From positions 1 through 64,000 of the forward strand of contig NZ_LNRU01000002.1 of assembly GCF_001468225.1 (NCBI RefSeq): DNA of 64,000 bases. The letters are read 5' to 3'. The position numbers and the translations under genes were made by a program. The notes below the pieces were generated by a model. The model was given only the letters and a program-made list of their open reading frames with translations. It was not told where the DNA came from and did no database searches. Below, piece by piece: positions 1-9,208 of this stretch (position 1 is the stretch's first letter; every line of letters begins with the position of its first letter). This DNA is from Sphingopyxis sp. H053 (GTDB taxonomy: Bacteria; Pseudomonadota; Alphaproteobacteria; Sphingomonadales; Sphingomonadaceae).

Positions 1-27
1 ACCCCTCCCCATCCCTAAATCCCCATT

Positions 28-1071
28 ATGACCACCCCGCCGATCACCGAACTCACCACGCGCGCCCGCGACGTGTTCCGGCTGGTCGTCGACGCCTATC
101 TCGAAACCGGCCAGCCCGTCGGCTCGCGCACGCTGTCGAAGCTCGCCGCGCTCAACCTCTCGCCCGCATCGATCCGCAACGTGATGCAGGACCTCGAGGA
201 GTTCGGCCTGCTCGCCAGCCCGCATACCAGCGCCGGACGCCTGCCGACCGAGCAGGGGCTGCGCCTCTTCGTCGACGGGATGATGCAGGTCGCCGAACCC
301 AGCGCCGAGGACCGCGCGCAGATCGAGGCGAGCCTGTCCGACGCCGGCCCGATCGAAAGTGCGCTCGCACAGGCGACCTCGGCGCTGTCGGGGCTGTCGG
401 CGTGCGCGGGCCTTGTGCTCGTGCCCAAGCATGAGCGCGTGCTCAAACAGCTCGCCTTCGTGCCGCTGTCGGCGAACCAGTCGCTCGTCGTGCTCGTCGC
501 GGGCGACGGCGCGGTCGAGAACCGCGTCATCGACATTCCGCCGGGGCTCAACCCCTCGGCGCTCGTCGAGGCGGGCAATTATATCTCGTCGATGCTCGCC
601 GGACTCACGCTGACCGAGGCGATGGCACGCGTGCGGCATGAGATCGAGGCCGAGCGCATCGCGATCGACCGCGCGGCGCAGGATCTCGTCAGCCGCGGGC
701 TCGCGATCTGGTCCTCGGACGGCGCCGACCGCCCGGTGCTGATCGTGCGCGGACAGGCGAATCTGCTCGACGAGAGCGCGGTCGGCGACCTCGACCGCGT
801 GCGCCAGCTACTCGACGAGCTCGAAACCAAGCAGGATATCGCGCAGCTGCTCGACAGCGCGCGCGAGGGCGCCGCGACGCGAATTTTCATCGGGTCGGAA
901 AATAAATTATTCTCGCTTTCGGGCTCGTCCGTGATAGCGGCGCCCTATCGCGGATCGGACGGGCGCGTGGTCGGCGTGGTCGGGGTCATTGGTCCCACGC
1001 GCTTGAACTATGCCCGCATCGTTCCCATGGTGGATTTCACCGCACAATCGCTCTCCAGACTGATACGATAA
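28..1071 (+). CDS. hrcA: Heat-inducible transcription repressor HrcA
   Basis: HrcA represses chaperone operons by binding CIRCE operators and is itself kept active by GroEL. The N-terminal winged helix (about residues 8-90) carries the conserved SPASIRNVMQDLEE stretch from residue 45, and the rest is the GAF-like and dimerisation part. At 347 residues it has the family's full length. The ATG at 28 is in the expected place for the family N-terminus. The stop lies five bases before grpE, so the two form a heat shock operon. Only 27 bases precede the gene and no CIRCE palindrome is visible in them, so its own control region is outside the window. Confidence 0.97.
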   Translation: MTTPPITELTTRARDVFRLVVDAYLETGQPVGSRTLSKLAALNLSPASIRNVMQDLEEFGLLASPHTSAGRLPTEQGLRLFVDGMMQVAEPSAEDRAQIEASLSDAGPIESALAQATSALSGLSACAGLVLVPKHERVLKQLAFVPLSANQSLVVLVAGDGAVENRVIDIPPGLNPSALVEAGNYISSMLAGLTLTEAMARVRHEIEAERIAIDRAAQDLVSRGLAIWSSDGADRPVLIVRGQANLLDESAVGDLDRVRQLLDELETKQDIAQLLDSAREGAATRIFIGSENKLFSLSGSSVIAAPYRGSDGRVVGVVGVIGPTRLNYARIVPMVDFTAQSLSRLIR

Positions 1072-1076
1072 GGCTT

Positions 1077-1631
1077 ATGACGAACATTGAAAACGACACG
1101 CCGGTCGACGACGGCGCGAACCCCGAAGTTGAAACCGCCGAAGCGGCAAACCCCGCGCAAGGCGAAAATGAAGAGCTGGCGCAGCTCGCCGAACAGGTCG
1201 CGACGCTCCAGCAGGATCTGCTTTATGCGCGCGCCGAGACGCAGAATGTCACGCGCCGCAAGGACAAGGAAATCGCCGACGCGCACGCTTATGCCGCGAC
1301 CAAGTTCGCGCGCGACATCCTGTCGGTCGCCGACAATCTCGGCCGCGCACTCGCCGCGCTCAGCGACGAACAGCGCGCCGACGAGGCGATGAAGCCGATG
1401 ATTACCGGCCTCGAAGCCACCGAGCGCGAATTGCTCAGCGTCTTCGAACGCAACGGCATCACGCGCATCGCCGCGATCGGCCTGCCGCTCGACCCCAACC
1501 AGCATCAGGCGATGCTCGAAATCCCGAGCGACAAGACGCCGGGCACGATCGTGCAGGAAATGCAGGCGGGCTATATGCTGAAGGATCGCCTGCTGCGCCC
1601 CGCGATGGTGGGCGTCGCAAAGGCGGGGTAG
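1077..1631 (+). CDS. grpE: Nucleotide exchange factor GrpE
   Basis: GrpE releases ADP from DnaK in the DnaK-DnaJ-GrpE chaperone cycle in the cytoplasm. The first ~40 residues are acidic and low-complexity. A long coiled-coil helix follows (about 40-110, beginning EELAQLAEQVATLQQDLLYARAE), then the beta domain with the typical ending YMLKDRLLRPAMVGVAKAG. 184 residues is normal. ATAAGG just upstream of the ATG can serve as ribosome binding site. It is co-transcribed with hrcA. Confidence 0.97.
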   Translation: MTNIENDTPVDDGANPEVETAEAANPAQGENEELAQLAEQVATLQQDLLYARAETQNVTRRKDKEIADAHAYAATKFARDILSVADNLGRALAALSDEQRADEAMKPMITGLEATERELLSVFERNGITRIAAIGLPLDPNQHQAMLEIPSDKTPGTIVQEMQAGYMLKDRLLRPAMVGVAKAG

Positions 1632-1640
1632 TCGCTAATG

Positions 1641-1804
1641 CCCTCTCCCCTTGCGGGAGAGGGATGCGAAGCCTTGGCGGCTCGGCCGCCTAGGCGAAGC
1701 TGGGAGAGGGGTTCCGCCCTATCATAAGGGAGCAGCCCCCTCTCCCGCTGCGACTAGCCAGCAAGCTGGCAAGTCTCACTGCCCTCTCCCGCAAGGGGAG
1801 AGGG
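1641..1804. repeat. Family A palindromic intergenic repeat
   Basis: The 181-base gap between the convergent grpE and def genes is almost filled by a repeat bounded by ccctctccccttgcgggag at the left and its inverted counterpart at the right, with internal hairpins (ccttggcggctcggccgcc; gccagcaagctggc). A second copy with the same ends lies after fmt. It can fold into a large hairpin and may end transcription from both sides. Confidence 0.8.
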
Positions 1805-1812
1805 AATATCCA

Positions 1813-2346
1813 TCACGCCGCCTTGCGCATCTTCGCGAGCTTCTTCAGCACCATGTCGCGCTTCAACCGCGACAGATGGTCGATGAAGAGGATGCCTTCC
1901 AGATGGTCATGCTCGTGCTGGATGCACGTCGCCATCAGGCCGGTCATGCGTTCCTGATGATGCTTGCCGTCCTCGTCCTGCCAGTCGACGGTAACCTCGG
2001 CGGGGCGCGTCACATCGGCATATTGCTCGGGGACCGACAGGCAGCCTTCCGAATAGACGCTATGCTCTTCGCTCTCGTCCGAAAAGACGGGATTGATGAA
2101 CACGCGCGGCTCGCGGATGAGCCTTTTGCCCTCTTCGTCCTCGGGATCGGGTTCCTGCAGGTCGATGACGAGGATGCGCTTCGGCACCCCGACCTGAATC
2201 GCGGCCAGCCCGATGCCGGGGGCGTCGTACATCGTCTCGAACATATCGGCGATCAGCGTCTTCAGCTCGGCGTCGAAGGTCTCGACGGGCTTCGAAATGA
2301 TACGCAGCCGGGGATCCGGGGTCTCTATGATAGGGAGTAAGGCCAT
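1813..2346 (-). CDS. def: Peptide deformylase
   Basis: Removes the formyl group from the N-terminal methionine of new proteins and is an iron/zinc-dependent cytoplasmic enzyme. All three family motifs are present: GIGLAAIQ (residues 44-51), EGCLSVP (metal ligand Cys102) and QHEHDHLEG (metal ligands His144 and His148, catalytic Glu145). 177 residues is typical. The ATG at 2346 gives the usual MALLPI start. recR is upstream on the same strand 32 bases away, and fmt, whose product makes the substrate group, is next beyond it on the other strand. Confidence 0.97.
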   Translation of the reverse strand: MALLPIIETPDPRLRIISKPVETFDAELKTLIADMFETMYDAPGIGLAAIQVGVPKRILVIDLQEPDPEDEEGKRLIREPRVFINPVFSDESEEHSVYSEGCLSVPEQYADVTRPAEVTVDWQDEDGKHHQERMTGLMATCIQHEHDHLEGILFIDHLSRLKRDMVLKKLAKMRKAA

Positions 2347-2378
2347 GGGGGCTCAGGTATGAACTCGAACGCCCGACG

Positions 2379-2975
2379 TCAACCCACCGGCCGCCGCGCC
2401 CGCAGCGCCTGCGCCAGCGTCCCCTCGTCGAGATAATCAAGCTCGCCGCCAACAGGCAGACCGTGCGCAAGCTGGGTCAACCGCACCGGATAACCCTCAA
2501 GCCGTTCGGCGAGATAATGCGCCGTCGTTTGCCCCTCGAGCGTCGCGTTCATCGCGAGCACGACCTCGTCGATGCCGCCCGCGGCGACGCGCGCGACCAG
2601 CGCGTCGATCGCAAGGTCCTGCGGACGGATGCCCTCCAGCGCCGACAATCGCCCGCCGAGCACATGATATTTTCCGGGAAAGAGCCGCGACTTGTCGAGT
2701 GCCCACAGGTCCGACACCTCCTCGACGACGCACAAGGACCGCGCATCGCGGCGCGGGTCAGCGCAGATCGCGCAGGGATCGTGGGTGTCGACATTGCCGC
2801 AGATGCCGCAGGTGACGAGCCGTTCGGACACCGTCTGCAACGCCGCGAGCAGCGGCACAAACGCGCTCTCGCGCTTCTTCATCAGGTGCAGAACAGCACG
2901 CCGCGCCGAGCGCGGGCCGAGGCCCGGCAGGCGGGCGAGTTGCTGGACGAGCGCTTCGATTTCGGTGGACGCCAT
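2379..2975 (-). CDS. recR: Recombination mediator RecR
   Basis: RecR works with RecO (and RecF) to load RecA on gapped DNA during repair. The protein (198 residues from the chosen ATG) has an N-terminal helix-hairpin-helix ([14 protein letters not shown]), a four-cysteine zinc finger (CGICGN...CAIC) and a Toprim domain starting LCVVEEVSD and containing [12 protein letters not shown]. The frame stays open to a GTG at 3062, but that extension is read from a palindromic repeat, so the ATG at 2975, which gives the family-typical [14 protein letters not shown], is preferred. Confidence 0.96.
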   Translation of the reverse strand: MASTEIEALVQQLARLPGLGPRSARRAVLHLMKKRESAFVPLLAALQTVSERLVTCGICGNVDTHDPCAICADPRRDARSLCVVEEVSDLWALDKSRLFPGKYHVLGGRLSALEGIRPQDLAIDALVARVAAGGIDEVVLAMNATLEGQTTAHYLAERLEGYPVRLTQLAHGLPVGGELDYLDEGTLAQALRARRPVG

Positions 2976-3018
2976 TGGGCGGTGGTAGTGGTGTCTCGCA
3001 CCGTGCACAATAACCCCT

Positions 3019-3101
3019 TCGTCACCCCGGACTTGATCCGGGGTCCCGCTTCCTTTTCTCACTCCAAAAAGCGGGATGCCGGATCAAGTCCGGCATGACG
3101 A
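3019..3101. repeat. Family B palindromic repeat, copy B1
   Basis: Begins TCGTCAccccggacttgatc and ends with the inverted arm closing in TGACGA, with a short spacer (gctt...aagc) between arms. It lies in the divergent gap between recR and fmt, so it sits upstream of both genes. The same TCGTCA/TGACGA ends recur in copies B2-B7 and in most family C copies. Confidence 0.88.
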
Positions 3102-3155
3102 AGAAAGGGTGAGAGAGCCTTGCACGACGCCGCATCCTCCGCCAAAGCCCCGCCC

Positions 3156-4076
3156 ATGCGCATCGCCTTTATGGGAACGCCGCCCTTTGCGGTGCCGACG
3201 CTCGCCGCGCTTCATGCCGCGGGGCATGAGGTCGTGGCCGTGTATACGCAGCCGCCGCGCCCCGCGCAGCGCGGCAAGAAGGTACAGCAAAGCGCGGTGC
3301 ATGTCTGGGCCGAGAACCTTGGCCTGCCCGTGCGCACGCCGAAGAGCCTGAAGAGCGAGGAGGCCCAGGCCGAATTCGCGGCGCTCGACCTCGATGTCGC
3401 GGTGGTCGCGGCCTATGGCCTGATCCTGCCGAAGGCGATCCTCGATGCGCCGCGCGAAGGCTGCCTCAACGTCCATGGCTCGATCCTGCCGCGCTGGCGC
3501 GGCGCCGCGCCGGTGCAGCGCGCGATCCTGTCGGGCGATGCCGAGACCGGCGTGACGATCATGCAGATGGATGTCGGGCTCGACACCGGCGCGATGCGGC
3601 TGATCGGCCGGACCCCGACGGGCCACAAGACCGCGGGCGCATTGACCGTCGAGCTGGCGGCGATCGGCGCCGGGCTGATGGTCAAGGTTCTGAGCGACCT
3701 CCATGCCTTTGCCCCCGAAGCGCAGCCGGACGAAGGCGTCACTTATGCGGCCAAGATCGACAAGAGCGAAGCGCGGCTCGATTTCCTGACGAGCGCGGTG
3801 CAGGTCGAGCGCCAGATCCGCGCGTTCAATCCGATGCCCGGCGCCTTTTTCGAACTCGATGACGAACGCTACAAGATATTGGCCGCTGAGGTGGTGCACC
3901 CATCCGATACGGTCGCGGGCGCCACTCCCGGCGTCACGCTCGACGATGCGCTGGCCGTCGCCTGCAACCCCGGCGCGATCCGCGCGACGCGGGTCCAGCG
4001 CGCCGGCAAGCCCGCGATGGACGCCGGCGAGTTGCTGCGCGGCCGCGCGATCCCCAAAGGCACCCGACTGGCCTAA
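3156..4076 (+). CDS. fmt: Methionyl-tRNA formyltransferase
   Basis: Transfers a formyl group from 10-formyl-THF to Met-tRNAfMet for initiation of translation. The N-terminal formyltransferase fold begins [16 protein letters not shown], and the signature [15 protein letters not shown] gives the catalytic Asn105 and His107, with the catalytic Asp in QMDVGLDTG (Asp139). The C-terminal tRNA-binding domain runs from about residue 205. A TTG at 3120 would add 12 non-conserved residues, so the ATG at 3156 is chosen (306 residues, normal length). It is divergent from recR-def. Confidence 0.96.
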   Translation: MRIAFMGTPPFAVPTLAALHAAGHEVVAVYTQPPRPAQRGKKVQQSAVHVWAENLGLPVRTPKSLKSEEAQAEFAALDLDVAVVAAYGLILPKAILDAPREGCLNVHGSILPRWRGAAPVQRAILSGDAETGVTIMQMDVGLDTGAMRLIGRTPTGHKTAGALTVELAAIGAGLMVKVLSDLHAFAPEAQPDEGVTYAAKIDKSEARLDFLTSAVQVERQIRAFNPMPGAFFELDDERYKILAAEVVHPSDTVAGATPGVTLDDALAVACNPGAIRATRVQRAGKPAMDAGELLRGRAIPKGTRLA

Positions 4077-4079
4077 TCT

Positions 4080-4195
4080 CCCTCTCCCCTTGCGGGAGAG
4101 GGTTGCGCAAGCTTGGCAGCTCGCTGCCTAGCTGAAGCTGGGAGAGGGGTCGCCCTATCGATAGTACAAGCCCCCTCTCCCGCAAGGGGAGAGGG
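4080..4195. repeat. Family A palindromic intergenic repeat, second copy
   Basis: Lies between fmt and truA on the plus strand. It has the same outer arms as the copy at 1641-1804 (cctctccccttgcgggagag and its inverse) with internal hairpins such as cttggcagctcgctgcctagc. The spacer is shorter than in the first copy. Confidence 0.8.
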
Positions 4196-4204
4196 TCGCA
4201 ACGA

Positions 4205-4233
4205 CGTCTCGACTTCGCTCAACACGAACGGCT
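4205..4233. repeat. Family D half-repeat
   Basis: The stretch gtctcgacttcgctcaacac followed by gaacgg is a single arm of the repeat seen as a full inverted pair at 60399-60484. It directly precedes the truA leader. Confidence 0.6.
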
Positions 4234-4245
4234 AAGGGGGCGGCG

Positions 4246-4989
4246 ATGACAAGATTTGCCCTCACGATCGAATTTGACGGCCGCCCGTTCATGGGCTGGC
4301 AGCGGCAAGCGCACGGCCCGAGCGTCCAGCAGGCGATCGAGGAAGCAATCCACCGCTTCACCGCCGAGACGGTGCAGGTGTTCAGCGCCGGACGCACCGA
4401 CGCGGGTGTCCATGCCATCGCGATGCGCGCGCATGTCGACATCGAAAAACCGCTGACCCCGTTCAAGCTGACCGAGGCACTCAACGCGCAGTTGAGGCCC
4501 GCGCCGGTCGCGGTGGTGGCGTGCGAGATCGTCCCCGACGACTGGCACGCGCGCTTCGCCTGCATCGGCCGGTCGTACGAGTATCGCATCGTCAACCGCC
4601 GCGCGCCGCTGACGTGGGACAAGGGGTTGTCGTGGCAGGTCGCCAGGCCGCTCGATTCGGATGCGATGCACGCCGCGGCGCAGCAGCTGATCGGCCTTCA
4701 CGATTTCACGACCTTTCGCTCGGCGCATTGCCAGTCGCAAAGCCCGGTGAAGACGCTCGATAAACTGACCGTCAGCCGCCACGGCGATGAGTTGATTATC
4801 GAGGCCGCGGCGCGCAGCTTCCTGCACCATCAGGTACGCTCGATGGTCGGCTGCCTCGCGCTGGTTGGCTATGGCAAATGGTCGGCGCGCGATTTGAAGG
4901 GTGCGCTGGAGGCAGCGGATCGCAACGCGCTGGGGTTGAATGCGCCGCCTGACGGGCTTTATTTCGTCAGCGCAACCTATCCGGCCTGA
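4246..4989 (+). CDS. truA: tRNA pseudouridine(38-40) synthase TruA
   Basis: Converts uridines 38-40 in the tRNA anticodon stem to pseudouridine. The motif [10 protein letters not shown] holds the catalytic aspartate (Asp52). The N-terminus [20 protein letters not shown] and the region [12 protein letters not shown] are typical. 247 residues matches the family. The ATG at 4246 follows AAGGGGGCGGCG. It is preceded by repeats, so it may have its own promoter or read through from fmt. Confidence 0.97.
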   Translation: MTRFALTIEFDGRPFMGWQRQAHGPSVQQAIEEAIHRFTAETVQVFSAGRTDAGVHAIAMRAHVDIEKPLTPFKLTEALNAQLRPAPVAVVACEIVPDDWHARFACIGRSYEYRIVNRRAPLTWDKGLSWQVARPLDSDAMHAAAQQLIGLHDFTTFRSAHCQSQSPVKTLDKLTVSRHGDELIIEAAARSFLHHQVRSMVGCLALVGYGKWSARDLKGALEAADRNALGLNAPPDGLYFVSATYPA

Positions 4990-4993
4990 TCTG

Positions 4994-5065
4994 CTCCCCG
5001 GCGAAAGCCGGGCCCAGATGGTCACCGCCGCGCTATACCGCATGGGCCCCGGCTTTCGCCGGGGT
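4994..5065. repeat. Family C-like palindromic repeat, copy C1
   Basis: Paired hairpin arms ccccggcgaaagccggg and ccccggctttcgccgggg are separated by about 35 bases, just after the truA stop. It follows the paired-arm plan of families B and C but lacks the TCGTCA/TGACGA ends. Confidence 0.7.
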
Positions 5066-5073
5066 GCACAACG

Positions 5074-5101
5074 AAAAAGGGCGGCCCTTTCGGACCGCCC
5101 C
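5074..5101 (-). terminator. Rho-independent terminator of carD
   Basis: Read on the minus strand, ggggcggtcc-gaaa-gggccgcccc-type pairing (9-bp stem with one G-U pair and a GAAA loop) is followed by a run of five T. It lies 26 bases past the carD stop. On the plus strand the A/T context is poor, so it acts mainly for carD. Confidence 0.8.
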
Positions 5102-5126
5102 TTCCTGTTATCGCTAAGCTGCGCGC

Positions 5127-5654
5127 TTACACCTTTTCGGCGTAGTACAGCGGCGCATGCTCGTTGAGGATCTGGAGGATCTTCGCCTGCGCCGTCTTTT
5201 CGTCGCTTTCTTCCATCGCGCCGAGTTCGCGCGCGAGGCGGCTCGATGCCGCTTCGAAGATCTGGCGCTCCGAATAGCTCTGCTCGGGCTGGTCGTCGGC
5301 GCGGAACAGGTCGCGGGTCACTTCGGCGATCGACACGAGGTCGCCCGAATTGATCTTCGCTTCATATTCCTGCGCACGGCGCGACCACATGGTGCGCTTG
5401 ACCTTCGGCTTGGTGGTCAGAACCTGCAGCGCTTCCTTCAGCGTCTTGTCCGACGACAGCTTGCGCATGCCCACGCCTTCGGCCTTGTTCGTCGGCACGC
5501 GAAGCGTCATTTTTTCCTTTTCGAAGCGCAGGACATAAAGTTCGAGCTGCATGCCGGCGATTTCCGACCGCTGCAGTTCGATGACGCGCCCCACGCCATG
5601 CTTGGGATAAACAACATAATCGCCGACTTCGAACAAGAGCGTGTTCACGGACAT
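5127..5654 (-). CDS. carD: CarD family transcriptional regulator
   Basis: CarD/CdnL proteins bind the RNA polymerase beta subunit and stabilise open complexes at many promoters. The N-terminal RNAP-interacting Tudor-like domain is clear (FEVGDYVVYPKHGVGRV, about residues 8-25; ELYVLRFEKEKMTLRVP), followed by an all-helical DNA-binding C-terminus. The frame is open upstream to 5702, but the ATG at 5654 follows GAAAGGAATTTGC at good spacing and starts MSVNTLLFEVGD, giving the usual ~175 residues. It is a single gene with its own terminator. Confidence 0.94.
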   Translation of the reverse strand: MSVNTLLFEVGDYVVYPKHGVGRVIELQRSEIAGMQLELYVLRFEKEKMTLRVPTNKAEGVGMRKLSSDKTLKEALQVLTTKPKVKRTMWSRRAQEYEAKINSGDLVSIAEVTRDLFRADDQPEQSYSERQIFEAASSRLARELGAMEESDEKTAQAKILQILNEHAPLYYAEKV

Positions 5655-5967
5655 GCAAATTCCTTTCTGTGCCTTGACCCTGACCGGAAACTGCGACAAC
5701 ACCGGGACATCCGGCCCTCCGTATTGAGGGGGATGAGCATTCGGGCGGCGCTAGCCAGTCAGAGTGACAAGGGATATGGCTCCATCGGAAACGCCGAATG
5801 TGCCCCAGCCCGAGCGGCGGGAAGAGGCAGGGTGTCGGCGTGTTGATATTTATTATAACAGATTCGCAACAAAATTGCCACCCCTGCGCGGAAATGCGTC
5901 GGTCGGCACCTTGACGGCTCCTCAGACCCGTTTCAGGTTGAAACGAAATCATAGATAGGGAGCCGGT
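5655..5967. other. Divergent promoter region of carD and an SDR gene
   Basis: 313 bases without a gene. A short AT-rich island (about 5840-5880) stands out from the GC-rich surroundings and contains a perfect TATAAT reading toward carD. The rest shows no palindrome or reading frame I would support. Confidence 0.5.
5852..5857 (-). promoter_or_regulatory. Candidate -10 box of carD
   Basis: TATAAT on the minus strand, about 200 bases upstream of the carD start. The hexamer 17 bases further upstream (tggcaa) is a weak -35. If it is the promoter, carD has a long leader. Confidence 0.35.
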
Positions 5968-6786
5968 ATGCAGGATCAAATTTGGTGGATCACGGGCGCC
6001 TCCTCGGGCATCGGCGCGGCGCTCGCTCGCGCGCTCGGGGCACGCGGCGCAAAGCTGATTCTGTCGGGCCGCAACGTCGCGGCGTTGGAAGCCGTCGCCG
6101 CCGATTGCGCCACCGAGACGCTGGTCCTGCCGTTCGAGGCGACCGATTATGCCGCCCTCCCCGCCATCGCCGAGCAGGCATGGGGCTGGCAGGGCCGCAT
6201 CGACGGGCTCGTCAACAACGCCGGCATCTCGCAGCGCAGCCTCGCGATCGAAACCGATTTTGCGGTTTATCAGCAAATCATCGGCGTCGACCTGCTCGCC
6301 CCGATCGCGCTGACCCAGCAACTCCTGCCGCGCATGGTCGGCGCGGGCGGCGGCCAGATTATCGCGATCTCGAGCGTCGCGGGGATCGCGGGGGTGCCGC
6401 TGCGCAGCGCTTACTCGGCCGCCAAGCATGGCCTGATCGGCTATCACGACAGCGTGCGCGCCGAGAATGCGCATCTGGGGTTGAAAGTCCTCGTCGTTGC
6501 GCCGGGTTCGGTGCGGACGAACGTCAGCCGCAACGCGCTCAACGCCGACGGCAGCACGCGCGGGGAAAGCGATGCCGCGATCGAGAACGGCCTGTCGCCC
6601 GACGACGCCGCGGCACAGATGCTCGCGGCGGTCGATGCCGGGACGCGCGAACTGGTCGTCGCCGAGGGCGCCGAAGCGATGATCGCCGGCCTCCGCCGCA
6701 GCGACCCCGATGCGCTGTTCGACCGGATGAGCGCGATGGTACAGGCGGGCTATGCACAGCAGATGAAAGCGACGAACACGACCTGA
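5968..6786 (+). CDS. SDR family NAD(P)-dependent oxidoreductase
   Basis: A short-chain dehydrogenase of unknown substrate. It has the cofactor motif TGASSGIG (residues 9-16), the NNAG motif (83-86), and the catalytic Ser in AISSVAG (about 135), Tyr149 and Lys153 in YSAAK. 272 residues is normal for the DHRS7/YqjQ-like group. GGGAGCCGGT precedes the ATG. No enzyme partner is adjacent (carD is divergent, hppA convergent), so the context does not suggest a substrate. Confidence 0.9.
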   Translation: MQDQIWWITGASSGIGAALARALGARGAKLILSGRNVAALEAVAADCATETLVLPFEATDYAALPAIAEQAWGWQGRIDGLVNNAGISQRSLAIETDFAVYQQIIGVDLLAPIALTQQLLPRMVGAGGGQIIAISSVAGIAGVPLRSAYSAAKHGLIGYHDSVRAENAHLGLKVLVVAPGSVRTNVSRNALNADGSTRGESDAAIENGLSPDDAAAQMLAAVDAGTRELVVAEGAEAMIAGLRRSDPDALFDRMSAMVQAGYAQQMKATNTT

Positions 6787-6821
6787 ACGGCTGCAACGAA
6801 CGGTCGCCGACTCCTACACTC

Positions 6822-6915
6822 TCGTCACCCCGGACTTGATCCGGGGTCCCGCTTGAGGTCGAAGCCTGCCGATGCATCACAAAAGCGGGATCCCGGATCA
6901 AGTCCGGGATGACGA
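6822..6915. repeat. Family B palindromic repeat, copy B2
   Basis: TCGTCAccccggacttgatc at the left and the inverse arm ending TGACGA at the right, separated by about 35 bases. It lies between the convergent SDR gene and hppA, before their shared terminator. Confidence 0.88.
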
Positions 6916-6966
6916 AGGGTAAGGAAGCAACGACGACTTCCCACCCCAAGCCGTCACTATGAAAAA

Positions 6967-6997
6967 GCCCCGCCGGATCGTTCCGGCGGGGCTTTTC
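6967..6997. terminator. Bidirectional terminator between SDR gene and hppA
   Basis: A perfect 11-bp stem (gccccgccgga and its complement) with a four-base loop, followed by TTTTCTTTT on the plus strand and TTTTTC on the minus strand. It can stop transcription from both convergent genes. Confidence 0.88.
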
Positions 6998-7019
6998 TTT
7001 TGCCCGCAGGCAGCGCAGC

Positions 7020-9146
7020 TTACGCCGCGCCGTGCGCCAGCGCCGCGAGGAGCAGGATCGCCACGATATTGGTGATCTTGATCATCGGGTTGACCGCCGG
7101 GCCCGCGGTATCCTTGTACGGATCGCCCACGGTGTCGCCGGTCACCGCGGCCTTATGGGCCTCACTGCCCTTGCCGCCGTGGTTGCCGTCTTCGATATAT
7201 TTCTTGGCATTGTCCCATGCGCCGCCGCCCGAGGTCATCGAGATGGCGACGAACAGCCCGCCGACGATGACGCCGAGCAGGAGTGCGCCGAGCGCTTCCA
7301 ATGCCGCGGCTGGTCCCGCCACCGCACGGATCACAAAGAACACGACGATCGGCGCGAGCACCGGAAGCAGCGACGGAATGATCATTTCCTTAATCGCCGC
7401 CTTGGTGACGAGGTCGACCGTGCGCGCATAGTCGGGCTTCGATTCATAGGTCATGATGCCCGGGTTGTTCTTGAACTGGTCGCGGACGTCCTTGACCACC
7501 TCGCCCGCCGCGCGGCCAACCGCGGTCATCCCCATCGCACCGAACAGATACGGCAACAGCGCGCCGAGCAGCAGCCCGACGATGACATAGGGCGACGACA
7601 GCGAGAAGGTCAGCGGCTCGGTCAGCCCGAGCTTCGCCGAATATTCGGTGATGTCGGCCGTATAAGTACCGAACAGCACCAGCGCCGCGAGACCCGCCGA
7701 CCCGATCGCATAGCCCTTCGTGACCGCCTTGGTCGTATTGCCCACGGCGTCGAGCAGGTCGGTCTTTTCACGCACCGAATCGTCGAGGCCTGCCATTTCG
7801 GCAATGCCGCCGGCGTTGTCGGTGACGGGACCATAAGCGTCGAGCGCAACAACCATGCCGGCGAGCGCCAGCATTGCGGTAGCGGCAAAGGCGATACCGA
7901 CGATGCCCGCGGTCTGGAACGCGACGACGATACCGACGCAAATCACGAGCGTCGGCAGCGCGGTCGATTCAAGGCTGACCGCGAGACCCTGGATCACGTT
8001 GGTGCCGTGACCCGTTTCCGAAGCCTTGGCGATCGAACGCACCGGACGAAAATTGGTGCCGGTGTAATATTCGGTGATCCAGATGATCAGCCCGGTGATG
8101 ACGAGCCCGAGCAGCGAGCAATAGAAAAGGTCGCTGCCGTTGAACGCCTTGCCACCAACCTCGGCGATCGTCGTCGTCATGTCGCCCTTCAGCACATAGC
8201 TGGTCGCGAACCAGATCGCCGGGATCGAGAGCACCGCGGTGACGAGGAAGCCCTTGTACATCGCGCCCATGACGTTCGTCCCGCTGCCGAGACGAACGAA
8301 ATAGGTGCCGATGATCGAGGTGATGATGCACACGCCGCCCATGAGCAGCGGCAGCGTCATCAGCGGGAGCAGCATATCGCCTGTGCCCTTCAGCAGCAGC
8401 GCGATCAGCACCATGGTGGCGCCGACGGTGACGACATAGGTTTCGAACAGGTCGGCCGCCATACCGGCGCAGTCGCCGACATTGTCACCGACGTTATCGG
8501 CGATCACCGCCGGATTGCGCGGATCGTCCTCGGGAATTCCGGCCTCGACCTTGCCGACAAGGTCGGCGCCGACGTCCGCGGCCTTGGTAAAGATGCCGCC
8601 GCCGAGACGCGCGAAGATCGAGATCAGCGAAGCGCCGAAGGCGAGCGCGACAAGCGCGTCGACGACGGTGCGATCTTCACCGCCGACGGTGAAGCCACCC
8701 GGGCCGGTCAGATACCAGAAGAAGACCGAGATCGCGAGCAAGGCGAGCCCCGCCACCAGCATGCCGGTGATCGCGCCGGCGCGGAACGCCATGGTCAGGC
8801 CCGCCTGCAGCCCGGTCTGCGCCGCGGCTGCGGTGCGGACGTTGGCTTTGACCGAGATGTTCATGCCGACGAAACCGGCAACCCCCGACAGCACGGCGCC
8901 GATGACGAAGCCGGTCGCCGAGATTCGGCCAAGGAACAGCCCGACAAGAATGGCGACAACGACGCCGACGATGGCGATGGTACGATATTGGCGGCCGAGA
9001 TAGGCCTTGGCGCCTTCCTGAATGGCGGCGGCGATTTCCTGCATCTTTTCATTACCGGCGGAGGCGCTGAGCACCTGCCGCGAGGTAATGAACCCATAGA
9101 GTACGGCCAACAGGCCGCACGCTATCGCGATCAAAACCGGATTCAT
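7020..9146 (-). CDS. hppA: K+-independent proton-translocating pyrophosphatase
   Basis: Integral membrane enzyme that hydrolyses pyrophosphate and pumps protons out of the cytoplasm. The 708-residue protein has about 16 membrane helices. It shows the family core [20 protein letters not shown] with the pyrophosphate- and Mg-binding aspartates, then [18 protein letters not shown], and near the end [17 protein letters not shown]. The subtype-deciding segment reads [16 protein letters not shown]: lysine in place of the alanine of K+-dependent enzymes marks it as K+-independent. GGGAAGGA precedes the ATG. It ends at a strong terminator and follows the Sel1 gene on the same strand. Confidence 0.96.
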   Translation of the reverse strand: MNPVLIAIACGLLAVLYGFITSRQVLSASAGNEKMQEIAAAIQEGAKAYLGRQYRTIAIVGVVVAILVGLFLGRISATGFVIGAVLSGVAGFVGMNISVKANVRTAAAAQTGLQAGLTMAFRAGAITGMLVAGLALLAISVFFWYLTGPGGFTVGGEDRTVVDALVALAFGASLISIFARLGGGIFTKAADVGADLVGKVEAGIPEDDPRNPAVIADNVGDNVGDCAGMAADLFETYVVTVGATMVLIALLLKGTGDMLLPLMTLPLLMGGVCIITSIIGTYFVRLGSGTNVMGAMYKGFLVTAVLSIPAIWFATSYVLKGDMTTTIAEVGGKAFNGSDLFYCSLLGLVITGLIIWITEYYTGTNFRPVRSIAKASETGHGTNVIQGLAVSLESTALPTLVICVGIVVAFQTAGIVGIAFAATAMLALAGMVVALDAYGPVTDNAGGIAEMAGLDDSVREKTDLLDAVGNTTKAVTKGYAIGSAGLAALVLFGTYTADITEYSAKLGLTEPLTFSLSSPYVIVGLLLGALLPYLFGAMGMTAVGRAAGEVVKDVRDQFKNNPGIMTYESKPDYARTVDLVTKAAIKEMIIPSLLPVLAPIVVFFVIRAVAGPAAALEALGALLLGVIVGGLFVAISMTSGGGAWDNAKKYIEDGNHGGKGSEAHKAAVTGDTVGDPYKDTAGPAVNPMIKITNIVAILLLAALAHGAA

Positions 9147-9208
9147 GCGTGACTATTCCTTCCCATTGAGAAGGGCGACGCAGAAGATAGCAGTCGAGCA
9201 CGTCCGAC

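Noticed and set aside
1..27. CIRCE operator upstream of hrcA
   Set aside because: Only 27 bases are available and contain no CIRCE-like inverted repeat.
7032..9152. 706-codon open frame on the plus strand
   Set aside because: Exact antisense shadow of hppA.
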